From Deltaproteobacteria bacterium (GTDB lineage: Bacteria; Desulfobacterota; Binatia; UBA9968): 64,000 nucleotides of DNA. Positions 1-9,508 of the stretch are shown in pieces. Position 1 is the first letter of the stretch. The number at the start of each line of letters is the position of its first letter. Both the position numbers and the translations under genes were made by a program. Under the pieces are notes generated by a model. That model was not told the origin of the DNA. It saw only the letters and a program-made list of their open reading frames with translations, and did no database searches. Location of the stretch: NCBI GenBank assembly GCA_016874755.1, contig VGTH01000010.1:62001-126000 (forward strand). The letters run 5' to 3'.

Positions 1-3000
1 TATTTAAACTGGCTCTATGTGAATTGCACGCGCAGCGCCGGCAGCGCGGCTGGCTCCGGGTCGTGTCCTGTGACCGTCCCTAGTTCCGTCGCCAACGGAT
101 CGTACGAACTACGCTTATTTGCCAGCAATAGTTATGGGCGATTGGCAGTCAGCAATTCCTTCACGGTGAGTCCGAACACCGGGCCGACGGTGAGCATCGG
201 TGTCCCGACCCCGAGTGTCGCGGAAAACGCTGCACCCGGCGTGAAGGGCGTCATTAGGGTCAATCGCACTGGCTCAACCACAGCGGCCGTGACCGTGTTC
301 TACAGCCGCGGCGGCAGCGCTACGAATGGCATCGACTACGTGGCGCTGCCGACCAGTATCACGATCCCCGCTGGATCGGCTTACGCCGATATTGAGGTCA
401 TACCACTCAACGATAGCAGCTCCGAAGGCGACGAAACGGTTGTTATCAGTTTGGCGAGCGACGCGTCCTATGCCTTAGGCACGCCTGCCGCCGGCACTGT
501 GACCATCGTCGACGATGATCCGCCTTTGCCCGTAGTAACGATAACCGCGACAGACGCCATTGCGACCGAAGGCACGCCAGCTACCGACACCGGGGCTTTT
601 ACGGTGACGCGGACGGGGAGCACCGCGCAGCCCCTAACCGTCGATTTCGCGATCTCCGGAACCGCGTTCAAAGATACCGATTATACGCTTGGCACCGGCG
701 CGAACACGAGTATTACCATACCAGCGACTTCGCTCACGGCGGTGATCACCGTGACACCCATCGATGACAACTTGGTGGAGCCCAATGAAACCGTCGCCAT
801 CACGCTGAGCCCGAAGGCCAACGTCTATACCCTCGGCGTGCAAACAGCGGCTACCGTCACCATAGTCGACAACGATGTTCCTGTGGGCCCGAGCATCGCT
901 GCCAGCCCCGGCAGTGTGGGCCAGGGAGGCGTTGTGACGGCGACCTGGAGCGGCATTATTAGCCCGACGTCGCGCGACTGGATTGGCCTCTATTCCACCG
1001 CGGGTGGCGGTTATCTCGCATGGATTTACGTGAGCTGCACCCAGAGTGCCGGCAACCCCATGGCAGCAGGCTCGTGTCCCATGACGGTGCCGAGTTCGGC
1101 ATCCCTCGGAAGCTACCAACTGCGGCTGTTTGCCAACAACAGCAATACGCTGCTCGCGACCAGCAATGCGTTCAACGTTATTGCGTTGCCCGTAGTCTCG
1201 ATCACTGCGAGCGACGGCACCACCACCGAAGGAACGCCTTCGGATACCGGCGTGTTTACGGTGAGCCGCACTGGTAGCACGGCAGCAGCACTAACCGTGA
1301 GTTATACAATCGGCGGAACCGCCACCAACGGCGGCGACTACGACGGCCTATCGGGAAGCGTCATTATTCCGATCGGTGCGGTCTCGGTGCCAATTACCGT
1401 GGTGCCTCGCGAAGATAACCTCGTCGAAGGCAACGAGACGGTCATCATCACCTTGACGTCTAGTTCTGCCTACACCGTGGGTGCACCGGGAAGCGCCGCT
1501 GTGACGATCGTCGACAACGACGTGCCGCCGGCCCCGAGCCTTACGGTGAGCCCTGGCATCGCGTCCTCCGGGAGCTCGGTCATGGTCAGTTGGAGCGGTA
1601 TCGTCAGTCCGAGCCACCGAGATTGGATGGGGCTTTATGCGGTCGGAGCGCCGGACGCGAATTATCTTAGCTGGATGTTTGTGAGCTGTAGCCAGAACGC
1701 CGGCAGTAGCGCCATCCCTTCCGGCGCCTGTGTTGCCGTCTTACCCGGAAATCTAGCCAACGGCCTTTATGGGTGGCGTTTGTTCGCCAACAGTGGCTAC
1801 ACTCGCCTGTCGACTAGCAACCAGATGCTGGTCACCCCACAAGCGACGAATATCGTGATTGTCGCTCCGGCACGCAATGTCCTAGCTGCTCCCAACGTGG
1901 CGACACTCAGCATCGCACGACAAGAATGCAACACGGCATTTTCAATTCCCTATATTCAAACGAGCAATTCACTTTCGGTGACTGCCATCTCGGGAACGCT
2001 GCCGAACGGCGGCGGAGTAAAATTTGTACTGAACGAAAACAGCGCCGGAGAGGTCGTTCAGTTTGCCATGGCGTCACCATACCGCGCGACTTTCGCCGGT
2101 TTGGCCAAGGGTGAATATCGAGTCGATGCCTATATTGTCGATTCAACGCAGAACGTTGTCGCGGGTGCTTTGAACCGCGATTTCCTGACGCAACTTGGCA
2201 TTGGCGATATCTACGTTGCAATTGGTGACTCGATCACCGAGGGGTACGATGGGGTTGCCTACAACGTTGCGCCGTATACGAGCTGGCTGGCGGCGCCGAT
2301 TGCCTCGATCGATCAGCGCAATTATCCTCAATGTGGCATAGCCAGCGGGGCCTACCGAGATCACTGGCAGGAAGCAAGCCACCATATTGCCCTCAACGAT
2401 AGGCTCGAAGCTTTTTTTGACTCTCCTAACTTCATTCTCAACGAAGGTGTGGCAGGTATTAACGCGGGCAACTACTTGTCGCGCATGTTGAGCGCGCAGT
2501 GGCAAAACCGCATGAACGCGCTGCGGCCGAACAAGTGGCTCATCCATCTAGGCAGCAACGACCCCGGTGGCTCGGCAACCTTTCAGAACACCATGCAAAG
2601 TATCATCAATGTGTTGAAGAATACTTATGGGGCTACTGGTTCCGATATCGTCCTGGCGGTGCCGCAAAATAAGACCAATTGGCAGCCTTACATCAATAAT
2701 CTCATCGCGGGCAACGGCCTGACAGCGGGCCCTGATTTCAATGCCTTTTATCTGAACCACCCGAGCTTGGTGAACGTCAATAATCCGGTGCACCCCAATC
2801 CTGCCGGCCATGCCGAGATGGCCCGCCTCTGGGCACCCTCTTTGATGGCGCCGGAGAACGTCGTCGCGCAGTCGGGGGGAACCGGTCAGGTGCAAGTCTC
2901 TTGGGATGACCTTAGGCTGCTCGAACCCACGATTGCCGGCTTCAGAGTGTTTTATGGATCCAGCCCGGCGGCGCTTACCAGCGTTGTTAACGTGGGTGCC

Positions 3001-3120
3001 GCCACTTCGACAGTTATCAATGTCGCTGGGGGAACTTACTACTTTTCAGTGCAGGCCTACGACAACGATGCGATCTTGGCGAACGTCACCGGCAAGTCGG
3101 TGCCGGTTAGTTTCCCCTAG
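1..3120 (+). CDS. Secreted Calx-beta / SGNH-hydrolase / FN3 protein (5' partial)
   Basis: The frame is open to base 1, so the start lies upstream; 1,039 codons are visible. In order there is the tail of an Ig-like module (its full copies, with a DWIGLY/DWMGLY motif, lie near codons 295-395 and 505-615). Three Calx-beta repeats (near 62-173, 178-293, 398-505) each end in a V-T-I-V-D-[DN]-D-type strand. Then come a linker, an SGNH/GDSL hydrolase domain (about 735-945) and a C-terminal FN3 domain. Block I GDSITEG gives Ser744, block III GSND gives Asn853 and block V gives His931. The usual Asp three residues before that His is Asn928, so the triad may be a dyad. Calx-beta domains bind calcium, so a surface or secreted esterase or adhesin is likely. 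The substrate is unknown. It ends in TAG 46 bp before another SGNH gene on the same strand. Confidence 0.85.
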   Translation, partial: YLNWLYVNCTRSAGSAAGSGSCPVTVPSSVANGSYELRLFASNSYGRLAVSNSFTVSPNTGPTVSIGVPTPSVAENAAPGVKGVIRVNRTGSTTAAVTVFYSRGGSATNGIDYVALPTSITIPAGSAYADIEVIPLNDSSSEGDETVVISLASDASYALGTPAAGTVTIVDDDPPLPVVTITATDAIATEGTPATDTGAFTVTRTGSTAQPLTVDFAISGTAFKDTDYTLGTGANTSITIPATSLTAVITVTPIDDNLVEPNETVAITLSPKANVYTLGVQTAATVTIVDNDVPVGPSIAASPGSVGQGGVVTATWSGIISPTSRDWIGLYSTAGGGYLAWIYVSCTQSAGNPMAAGSCPMTVPSSASLGSYQLRLFANNSNTLLATSNAFNVIALPVVSITASDGTTTEGTPSDTGVFTVSRTGSTAAALTVSYTIGGTATNGGDYDGLSGSVIIPIGAVSVPITVVPREDNLVEGNETVIITLTSSSAYTVGAPGSAAVTIVDNDVPPAPSLTVSPGIASSGSSVMVSWSGIVSPSHRDWMGLYAVGAPDANYLSWMFVSCSQNAGSSAIPSGACVAVLPGNLANGLYGWRLFANSGYTRLSTSNQMLVTPQATNIVIVAPARNVLAAPNVATLSIARQECNTAFSIPYIQTSNSLSVTAISGTLPNGGGVKFVLNENSAGEVVQFAMASPYRATFAGLAKGEYRVDAYIVDSTQNVVAGALNRDFLTQLGIGDIYVAIGDSITEGYDGVAYNVAPYTSWLAAPIASIDQRNYPQCGIASGAYRDHWQEASHHIALNDRLEAFFDSPNFILNEGVAGINAGNYLSRMLSAQWQNRMNALRPNKWLIHLGSNDPGGSATFQNTMQSIINVLKNTYGATGSDIVLAVPQNKTNWQPYINNLIAGNGLTAGPDFNAFYLNHPSLVNVNNPVHPNPAGHAEMARLWAPSLMAPENVVAQSGGTGQVQVSWDDLRLLEPTIAGFRVFYGSSPAALTSVVNVGAATSTVINVAGGTYYFSVQAYDNDAILANVTGKSVPVSFP

Positions 3121-3166
3121 TCAGTGAACCGGTCGACGCAGGTGACCCGGTGCCGACCGGTAGTTT

Positions 3167-4309
3167 ATGACGGATCGCGGCCGCAATCTTGCTAGTTGTT
3201 GGAGGATTGGCCGGATTGTCCCGGCTATTATCGCGGTCGCGTTCATATTAGACGTCGCTCTGCGCTTTTTGCCGCTGGATCATTTTTCCTTCCGAGCTTG
3301 GGAAGCGATGCTGCGCTTTCGCGGCCTTTGTGGTCCATTCCGAAGCGACACTTCGTACGATCGCGAAAGCACCTACGGGGATCTTGCCGCGATGGCCAAT
3401 CTGCCCGAGGCGAGACAATACCGCCGGGAAGTATTTACGACCGACAGCTTTGGCTATCGACAAAATCAGGTTAGCAAAAATCACGATCGACCTTATCGGA
3501 TTTTGCTGCTTGGCGACTCAATGGGTGTCGGGAGCGGGGTCAGCGATCACCAGACCTTGACCGCTCAATTGGAGCGGCAACTCGACGTCGGCACCTACAA
3601 TGCCGCCGCGCCAGATATTGCGTTTGTTCAAGCTAATCACATCGTGGCATTGGCGCGGCGACTGAAAATAACCGAAGGAACTGTGATGTTTCAGTATTTG
3701 GGGCGCGTGCCGTTGCCAACCCAGCAAGATGTTTCTGGCAATACCTTAGATACTTGCGGCCTTTGGCCGCGAGTTGCTTTGAGTTACTTTAGTGACTTCG
3801 TTAGGGTCTCACCCTTGGAAATTATCTCCCAACATACGCATAAACGGCTCCATAACGACGTCATTTTCCCCAATAGCTATAAAGACAACGTTGTGAAAAA
3901 AACTTTGACAAACGGCGAAAGGATGCTTTTTTACCCGCCGGATTTGAATGATTATCGCAGGCCCCGTGACTTGCAGGTTCACGGCGTTAAGCAGCTAGCG
4001 GAGAGATTAGCCAGCCACCGCCTTCGCTTGGTAGCAGTTCTGACGCCGGACAAATACACCGTCTATGAGCCGCTACTGAAGGACGCCGATCACCGTGGAC
4101 GGACTGAAGGAAACTACTTGGACCGCGTCGAAGCGGCTTTGAGGGAGGCCGATATCCCCGTTATCAACCTGACGGGGTTTCTGCAGCAAAAAGCCCGGGA
4201 GCTCTACGCGCGCAATACCTACATCTACTGGCATGACGATGTCCACTGGAACGCCTTGGGCATCGAGATCGCCGCGCAGGAAATCGTCCGCCACAAGCTG
4301 ATTCAGTGA
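3167..4309 (+). CDS. Membrane-anchored SGNH-hydrolase-like protein (AlgX/AlgJ-like)
   Basis: This is a 380-residue protein with one N-terminal hydrophobic segment (about residues 16-33) followed by an extracytoplasmic SGNH fold. Block I is GDSMGVGSG (Ser118) and the C-terminal block is W-H-D-D-V-H-W-N (Asp357, His360), as in AlgX/AlgJ-type polysaccharide O-acetyl transfer proteins. A long insertion between the blocks is also usual there. The likely role is acetylation or deacetylation of a surface glycan, inferred from fold only. It follows the large SGNH/Calx-beta gene on the same strand, so the two may work on the same surface polymer. Its 3' end overlaps the convergent MFS gene by 7 bp. 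Confidence 0.7.
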   Translation: MTDRGRNLASCWRIGRIVPAIIAVAFILDVALRFLPLDHFSFRAWEAMLRFRGLCGPFRSDTSYDRESTYGDLAAMANLPEARQYRREVFTTDSFGYRQNQVSKNHDRPYRILLLGDSMGVGSGVSDHQTLTAQLERQLDVGTYNAAAPDIAFVQANHIVALARRLKITEGTVMFQYLGRVPLPTQQDVSGNTLDTCGLWPRVALSYFSDFVRVSPLEIISQHTHKRLHNDVIFPNSYKDNVVKKTLTNGERMLFYPPDLNDYRRPRDLQVHGVKQLAERLASHRLRLVAVLTPDKYTVYEPLLKDADHRGRTEGNYLDRVEAALREADIPVINLTGFLQQKARELYARNTYIYWHDDVHWNALGIEIAAQEIVRHKLIQ

Positions 4310-5613
4310 TGCGATGAGGCTGAGCGTTTCGCGCTCGCAGTGGTGACTGCAGGGTTAACGGTTGTCTCTGCCGTATCCCAACGAAAGTTTGGGATGCCGG
4401 GCACGCGCCAGGCGCAAAGCACGGTGACCAGCGTGACAAACAGGCCGCCAAAAACGGTGGTTTCACGCGCGCCGATCAATGGAATCAACAAGCCCGATTC
4501 GACCTGGCCGAGCGGGTGCAGGCCGCGGTTGCTCAGTTGAAACACGCCCATCACACGGCCGCGATATTGGTCCGGCGTAATCATTTGCATGATCGTGCCG
4601 CGCGATGCGCCCCAGACCGTGTCGGTCATGCCGACAAAGGCCATCAAGATGAGCGAAAGCATAAATGACGGCGATACGCCAAAGAGGGCAAAGAACAATC
4701 CGTATAGAATTGCCGAGATCAAGAGAATCTTGCCTTGATAGGGCTTTTGGCCGACGGCGAGATAAAGACTAGAGCCGACCACCGCGCCCAGTCCGCGCGC
4801 CGATTGCAGCAGGCCGAAGCCGTGGGCGCCGACTTTTAGAATATCGCTGGCAAAGATCGTCAGCATCGTGTGGTCCAGGCCGAAGACTGAAGCGAATCCT
4901 TCCATGACCGTGATGCCGAGGATAATTGGTTTCGACTTGATGTACGCAAAGCCCTCTTTGGTCTCGGCAAAAAAGTCGCGCTGACGCGACTCTTTGGGTT
5001 TGGCCGATAGGCGCAACGTTAGCAGCGTTGCGACGACCACCAAGTAGCTCGCGGCGTTGGCGTAAAAGGCGCCGGCGGTGCCCATCATGCTGATGGCGAC
5101 GCCGCCAAGCGACGGGCCAATGAGCGCCGAGCCCTTCCACAAAAGTGAATTGAGGGCGACGGCATTGGGCAGCGCCGAGCGCGGCACGAGTGCTGGGAAC
5201 AGGGCTTGACGCGCCGGCCCATCGAATGAACCGACGGCGGCGCTTAGAAACGTGAACGTGTAAATGTGCCAGGGTTGGATGCGGCCGATGTGATCGAGCA
5301 GGCCGATGCTGAGCGAAAGCAAGCCCAATAGGACTTGCGTCAAAAGCATCAGACGGCGGCGATCGTAGCGATCGGCAAACGTGCCGCTAATTAAGCCGAG
5401 GCCGATGGCGGGCACCGCGCGGAAGATGCCGTTTAAACCGAGCAAAACCGGTGAGCCGGTGAGCTGGTAGAGCAGCCAGCTCGTGCCGGTCATCTGCATC
5501 CAGGTGCCGATGTTGGAAATCAGTTGGCCCGACCAGAAGATGCGAAAGTCGCGATATTGCAGTGCCGCGAGGCGTCCACCGGTTGGCGGTTGGTGGTTGG
5601 GTTCGTCGGACAT
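4303..5613 (-). CDS. MFS transporter (EntS/MFS_3 type)
   Basis: This 436-residue polytopic membrane protein has about 12 hydrophobic segments. It has the major-facilitator loop motif after TM2 (G-T-F-A-D-R-Y-D-R-R-R) and the MFS_3 N-terminal pattern F-R-I-F-W-S-G-Q-L-I-S-N-I-G-T-W-M. Members of this subfamily export siderophores, drugs or metabolites by proton antiport. It is the last gene of a minus-strand run (GGT-like, TPP alpha, binding protein, TPP beta, MFS), 38 bp after the TPP beta stop. Export of a product of that run is therefore plausible. The C-terminal tail is rich in Ser/Thr/Ala and unremarkable. Confidence 0.85.
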   Translation of the reverse strand: MSDEPNHQPPTGGRLAALQYRDFRIFWSGQLISNIGTWMQMTGTSWLLYQLTGSPVLLGLNGIFRAVPAIGLGLISGTFADRYDRRRLMLLTQVLLGLLSLSIGLLDHIGRIQPWHIYTFTFLSAAVGSFDGPARQALFPALVPRSALPNAVALNSLLWKGSALIGPSLGGVAISMMGTAGAFYANAASYLVVVATLLTLRLSAKPKESRQRDFFAETKEGFAYIKSKPIILGITVMEGFASVFGLDHTMLTIFASDILKVGAHGFGLLQSARGLGAVVGSSLYLAVGQKPYQGKILLISAILYGLFFALFGVSPSFMLSLILMAFVGMTDTVWGASRGTIMQMITPDQYRGRVMGVFQLSNRGLHPLGQVESGLLIPLIGARETTVFGGLFVTLVTVLCAWRVPGIPNFRWDTAETTVNPAVTTASAKRSASSHH

Positions 5614-5651
5614 GCGGTCGCTGCGCGGGTGGATTGGGCGTTGCGAGGTTG

Positions 5652-6251
5652 CTAACCTCTGCCCTTGAAGATAGGCTTGCCTTCGCTGCGTTCGAGGTAG
5701 CGGACGAACTGATACTTGTTTTCAAGCAAATCAACATTGGTGCGCTGGATTTGCCGATGGCCGCGGCTCTCTTCGACTTTGGCGACGATAAGACGCAGGC
5801 CTGGTTCGTGGACGGCACCATGGGCTTCATGTTTAAACGCGGCAACGTCGCGCACTGTCACTGCGTGCTCTATGCCTGCGCCCTTTGCCATGCCAGCTAG
5901 ATCGGTTCTACCTGCGGTGGCTGTGGGCTCGCTGATCTTGGTGCCGCTGTAGGCTTGATTGTCGAAAACGAACACCGCGAGATTGGCGGGATTCATATTG
6001 GCCACGGTGGGCAGATTGAACAGCGACAGGAGCAAACTGCCATCGGATTCGAGCACGATCACTTTCCTTTTTGGCAATGCCAGCGCGAGGCCAAGTCCGA
6101 CCGAGAGGGCGTTGCCCATGGAGCCGAGCAGCAGGTTGCCGTCGTGCTTCGACAGGTGGCCCCATTCGACGCGTTGCCCGCTCAGCGAGGTGACGACCAG
6201 TTGATCGGTGATCAACGGCGCCAGCTGCTCTAAACATTCGTAGCGGTTCAT
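5652..6251 (-). CDS. TPP-dependent decarboxylase, beta (pyrophosphate-binding) subunit, copy 1
   Basis: This 199-residue protein matches the C-terminal half of TPP decarboxylases, such as sulfopyruvate decarboxylase ComE and the C-half of phosphonopyruvate decarboxylase. The Mg/TPP motif is visible as S-D-G-S-L-L-L followed some 20 residues later by an F-D-N-Q stretch, with the G-S-M-G-N-A-L-S helix before it. The partner alpha subunit is at 7302-7808, but a binding-protein gene lies between them, an unusual split. The spacing to that gene is 4 bp, which argues for co-translation. The substrate is probably a 2-oxo acid with a sulfonate, phosphonate or similar group, by family only. Confidence 0.8.
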   Translation of the reverse strand: MNRYECLEQLAPLITDQLVVTSLSGQRVEWGHLSKHDGNLLLGSMGNALSVGLGLALALPKRKVIVLESDGSLLLSLFNLPTVANMNPANLAVFVFDNQAYSGTKISEPTATAGRTDLAGMAKGAGIEHAVTVRDVAAFKHEAHGAVHEPGLRLIVAKVEESRGHRQIQRTNVDLLENKYQFVRYLERSEGKPIFKGRG

Positions 6252-6255
6252 GGCG

Positions 6256-7221
6256 CTAGTCTTTCGGCGTCTCGCCCATCTCTTTGAGAATCTCGCGCAC
6301 CAGGCTCAGATCGAAGACGTCGTTCAGCGGCACATCGCGCTTCAAGTCGATGTTGAGCTTGGTGCTCTCGATGACTTTCTCCAGCGCGTCTCTGGGCGCG
6401 AGCAGGTTGCGCGCGAAGTTGCCGACGGTGGAAGCGTAGCTCTGCTCCGCAGTACTCTGCGACGTGCGGCTCCACTTCTGCAAAACATCAATGGCGCCCT
6501 TCTTGTCTTCGATGATGTAACGGTTGGCCTTGAGCAGGGCGCGCAGCACGCGCTTGACCTCGCCGCGGTTGTTTTTCAGCCGCTGCTCATGCAGCCCCAG
6601 GCCATTGACCGGGAACAGCAAAACATCGCTGGTGCGGACCAGGCTCTTGAAGCCGCGCGCTTGCGCGTGCAGGTCGGCGGGCGGCGAAACCACCGCCGCA
6701 TCGACCAGACCCGATTCCAGTTGCGTCAAGCGGCCTGAGCTGCTGCCGGCCGCGACAAACTGCACGTCTTTACTCGGGTTCAGCTTGAAATGCTCGACAG
6801 TGAGCCGCGCCAGGATGTCGGTGGCCGAGCCGAATGAACTGATGGCGATCTTGCGGCCCTTCAGATCGGCAAAGCGGGTGATCTTTGGATGGGTCATGAT
6901 CACGTGATTGGGGCGGTCGATCAATATCCCAGCGACTTTGACCGGCAAGCCGCGCAAATTCGCCGTCACCACCGATTGGAGAATGAGATTGTAGTCAATG
7001 TTCCCGCCGGCCAACGCCGCGATCGAAACGTTGGCGGTAATCTGCACCAGCTCGGCGTCGAGACCTTCTTCTTTAAAGAAACCTTTGAACTTGGCAACCC
7101 CGCCGCTGAGAAAAGACATGTCGGGGTTGGACACCGCGATGGTAATCTTTTGCGCGGAAGCTAAGCCGGGCAGCATCCCGGCTAAGGTGAGGGCCAGACA
7201 GATTTGTTTGATAGTTTTCAT
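6256..7221 (-). CDS. SsuA/THI5-like ABC substrate-binding protein A
   Basis: This is a periplasmic NMT1/SsuA-type binding protein. I chose the ATG at 7221 because it begins M-K-T-I-K-Q followed by a clean signal peptide cleaved near Ala-Ser-Ala (residue 23); an upstream in-frame extension of 28 residues has no such feature. The family pattern is present: an early G-G-V-A-K-F-K-G-F-F-K-E-E-G-L-D segment, then D-L-K-G-R-K-I-A-I-S-S-F-G-S. The gene lies between the alpha (7302) and beta (6251) halves of a TPP decarboxylase, so its ligand is probably that enzyme's substrate or a precursor. No cognate permease or ATPase is in the window. Confidence 0.85.
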   Translation of the reverse strand: MKTIKQICLALTLAGMLPGLASAQKITIAVSNPDMSFLSGGVAKFKGFFKEEGLDAELVQITANVSIAALAGGNIDYNLILQSVVTANLRGLPVKVAGILIDRPNHVIMTHPKITRFADLKGRKIAISSFGSATDILARLTVEHFKLNPSKDVQFVAAGSSSGRLTQLESGLVDAAVVSPPADLHAQARGFKSLVRTSDVLLFPVNGLGLHEQRLKNNRGEVKRVLRALLKANRYIIEDKKGAIDVLQKWSRTSQSTAEQSYASTVGNFARNLLAPRDALEKVIESTKLNIDLKRDVPLNDVFDLSLVREILKEMGETPKD

Positions 7222-7301
7222 GCAACTAGTGATAGTGCTCCTTCGCTCAAAAATTTCCCGCGTATCCGAATTTCCCCTTTCCGTTCTCCGCGTTTCATAC
7301 T

Positions 7302-7808
7302 TCACACCGTGAATTCCCCAGTAAACAACAGCGCCACCGGCTGCTTCAAGCCATGCATCATGCGCACGGCGTTCTTGATCTTTGTGTCAATCTCGTCGTC
7401 ATTCCTCAAAATCTCGTGCTCGATGCCGAGCGCTTGCAGCTGCGGCACCATGTGCGTGCCATAGTGAGAATAAAGAAAGGTGCTGCGCCGGTCCTCCATG
7501 CTGCCGATGTAGCTGACCAGCAGCAGCATTGGCACCCCGTAGCGCTCACCCAGCGTGAGCAGGTTGTACGATGAGACGAAGAGTCCGGTTCCTTCCATGT
7601 ACACCGCCGGCTGCTTGCCGCCCAGGGAAGCACCAGCGGCGATGCCGACTGCTTCGGCCTCGCTGGCAACCGGCACGAGTGTAAAGGAATTGTCCTTCTT
7701 GAGCACAGAAAGTATTTCACTCAAACGTGTCTCCGGTAAGTATGTTACAAAGTCGATAGCCGCTGCTTTGAGCGCGGCGACGAGTTTCTCCGCAGATTCA
7801 GGCTTCAT
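7302..7808 (-). CDS. TPP-dependent decarboxylase, alpha (PYR) subunit, copy 1
   Basis: This 168-residue protein matches the N-terminal PYR domain of sulfopyruvate/phosphonopyruvate decarboxylases (ComD-like). The conserved glutamate that activates the thiamine aminopyrimidine is Glu50 in S-E-A-E-A-V-G-I-A-A-G. The domain is complete and ends near residue 165. It starts 21 bp after the GGT-like gene and is followed by binding protein A after about 80 bp, then by the beta subunit. The active site should form between this chain and the product of 5652-6251. It is a paralogue of 20346-20843, with the same length and the same position of the key Glu. Confidence 0.8.
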   Translation of the reverse strand: MKPESAEKLVAALKAAAIDFVTYLPETRLSEILSVLKKDNSFTLVPVASEAEAVGIAAGASLGGKQPAVYMEGTGLFVSSYNLLTLGERYGVPMLLLVSYIGSMEDRRSTFLYSHYGTHMVPQLQALGIEHEILRNDDEIDTKIKNAVRMMHGLKQPVALLFTGEFTV

Positions 7809-7829
7809 GGTTGTTGAGCAGGGTAGGAA

Positions 7830-9413
7830 CTAAAAGCCCAATGCGCAACCCCCCTTGCGCGGATCGGAACCGCCGATGAAGGCGCCGGATTCGGGATGGA
7901 TCATGATCATATGCGCGCCGCCGAAGCTTTCGGGATTGCCGCCGACGACCTGGTGACCGCGGCGGGTTAGCTCGTCTTTCACGGGCTGTGGTACTGCCGG
8001 TTCCAAGCCGACTTTCGTTGCTTCGATGTGGTTAAAGCGCGCGGAAGAGATCGCCTGTTGCGGTGTCATGCCGTGATCGATGAGATTGGAAATGATCTGC
8101 GTCTGCACCTGCGGCTGCACATGGCCGCCTTTTAGACCTAGCGCAGCGTAAGGCTTGCCGTCCTTGAACATGAGTCCGGGCATCAGCGTATGCACGCAGC
8201 GCTTGTGCGGCGCGATGCAGTTGGGATGATTTTCATCGAGGGAAAACAGATGGCCGCGGTTCTGCAGGATGATTGCGGTCTCAGGCTCGACCACGCAGGA
8301 ACCAAAACCCATGAAGTTGCTTTGAATGAACGACACTAGATTACCTTGGCTGTCCGCCACGGCCATGTACTCGGTGTCCGTTCCACTTGGCGCATTCGGA
8401 TACGCGGCGGCCGCTTTGTTCATATCGATGAGCGAGCGTAACTTCTGTGCGCGCTTGCTTGCGAATAGATCAGCGACCGCCACTTTCATAGAGTCGCGGT
8501 CTGCCAAATGGCGATCGCGATCGGCAAACGCCAATTTTTTCGCCTCTATCATCGCGTGCAGCGCATCCGCGGAGTTCGGTCCCATCGATCTTAAGTCGAA
8601 GCCTTCGAGAATCTTGAGCACCTCCAGCGTAACAAACCCCTGCGTCGTGGGTGGCATCTGGTAGATTTCAAAGCCGCGATAGTTGGCGTCGATCGGTTCG
8701 ACCCAGTCGGAGCGATGCTCGGCAAAGTCTTTAAGCGTTAACAAACCACCGAGCTTTTCCGAGTGGCGCACGATCCGCTTGGCGACATCGCCCTTGTAAT
8801 AATAGTCTGCGCCATCAGCGGCGATCCGCTTCAGCGTTGCCGCCATGCGCGGGTTGCGAAATAGCTCACCCGCTTTCGGCGCGCGGCCATTGATCAAATA
8901 ATTGGTCGCGCCGCCTTCGTCGGGTTTCAGCCGCGCTTCCGATTCTTTCCACTGCTCAGAGGTCAACTCGGCGACTGGAAATCCTTCTTCCGCGTGGCGA
9001 ATCGCCGCCTGCAACACATCACGCAATTTCATCGACCCATGCGAATCCAACAAGGCCTGCCAACCATGGACAGCACCGGGGACGGTGACGGAATAAATGC
9101 CGCGCTGCGGCATCTCCTTGAAGCCACTTCTACGGCAGACCTCCAAGTTCGCCGCATAGGGCGAGCGCCCGCTGGCGTCGAGCGCTATGATCTTTTTTTC
9201 TCTGGCGGAATAGAAAAGACAAAACGCATCGCTGCCGATGCCAATCGAAGAAGGCTCGACCACACCGAGCACCGCCGCCGTGGCGATCGCCGCGTCGATG
9301 GCGTTGCCACCGCCCATTAGAACGTCTACGCCGGCCAAAGTCGCCAGCGGCTGGCTGGAAGCGACCATGCCGTTCTTGGCTATAACCGAAAAATTTTCAG
9401 CCATAGAAATCAA
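7830..9413 (-). CDS. Gamma-glutamyltransferase family Ntn-hydrolase
   Basis: This 527-residue protein has the whole GGT fold: the N-terminal G-G-N-A-I-D-A-A-I-A-T motif and G-I-G-S-D-A-F near residue 60. The self-processing nucleophile site is G-T-D-T-E-Y-M-A-V-A-D, with Thr347 the likely nucleophile. No signal peptide is visible, so it should be cytoplasmic, unlike classical periplasmic GGT. Cytoplasmic GGT-like proteins act on gamma-glutamyl amides and related acylated metabolites as hydrolases. Here it heads a run with TPP decarboxylase subunits and a binding protein, which suggests a catabolic amide hydrolysis step. ATG at 9404 is an alternative start. Confidence 0.85.
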   Translation of the reverse strand: MISMAENFSVIAKNGMVASSQPLATLAGVDVLMGGGNAIDAAIATAAVLGVVEPSSIGIGSDAFCLFYSAREKKIIALDASGRSPYAANLEVCRRSGFKEMPQRGIYSVTVPGAVHGWQALLDSHGSMKLRDVLQAAIRHAEEGFPVAELTSEQWKESEARLKPDEGGATNYLINGRAPKAGELFRNPRMAATLKRIAADGADYYYKGDVAKRIVRHSEKLGGLLTLKDFAEHRSDWVEPIDANYRGFEIYQMPPTTQGFVTLEVLKILEGFDLRSMGPNSADALHAMIEAKKLAFADRDRHLADRDSMKVAVADLFASKRAQKLRSLIDMNKAAAAYPNAPSGTDTEYMAVADSQGNLVSFIQSNFMGFGSCVVEPETAIILQNRGHLFSLDENHPNCIAPHKRCVHTLMPGLMFKDGKPYAALGLKGGHVQPQVQTQIISNLIDHGMTPQQAISSARFNHIEATKVGLEPAVPQPVKDELTRRGHQVVGGNPESFGGAHMIMIHPESGAFIGGSDPRKGGCALGF

Positions 9414-9508
9414 AAAGAAGGGCGCAATGAATTACGCCCCGACAAAATCAAACGGAAGAACCTACCGTTCCAGAACCTTGAACATTGAACGGCGAGCAGC
9501 GCGCTCCA

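Noticed and set aside
634-1119. Long antisense frame opposite the Calx-beta gene
   Set aside because: Its composition is that of a shadow frame (His/Arg/Ala-rich), with no start signal and no domain. The plus strand has clear Calx-beta repeats.
3128-3161. Inverted repeat ACCGGTCG ... CGACCGGT between the first two genes as a terminator
   Set aside because: The loop is long (18 nt) and no T-run follows. The genes are co-directional and only 46 bp apart, so it may be chance or a weak hairpin.
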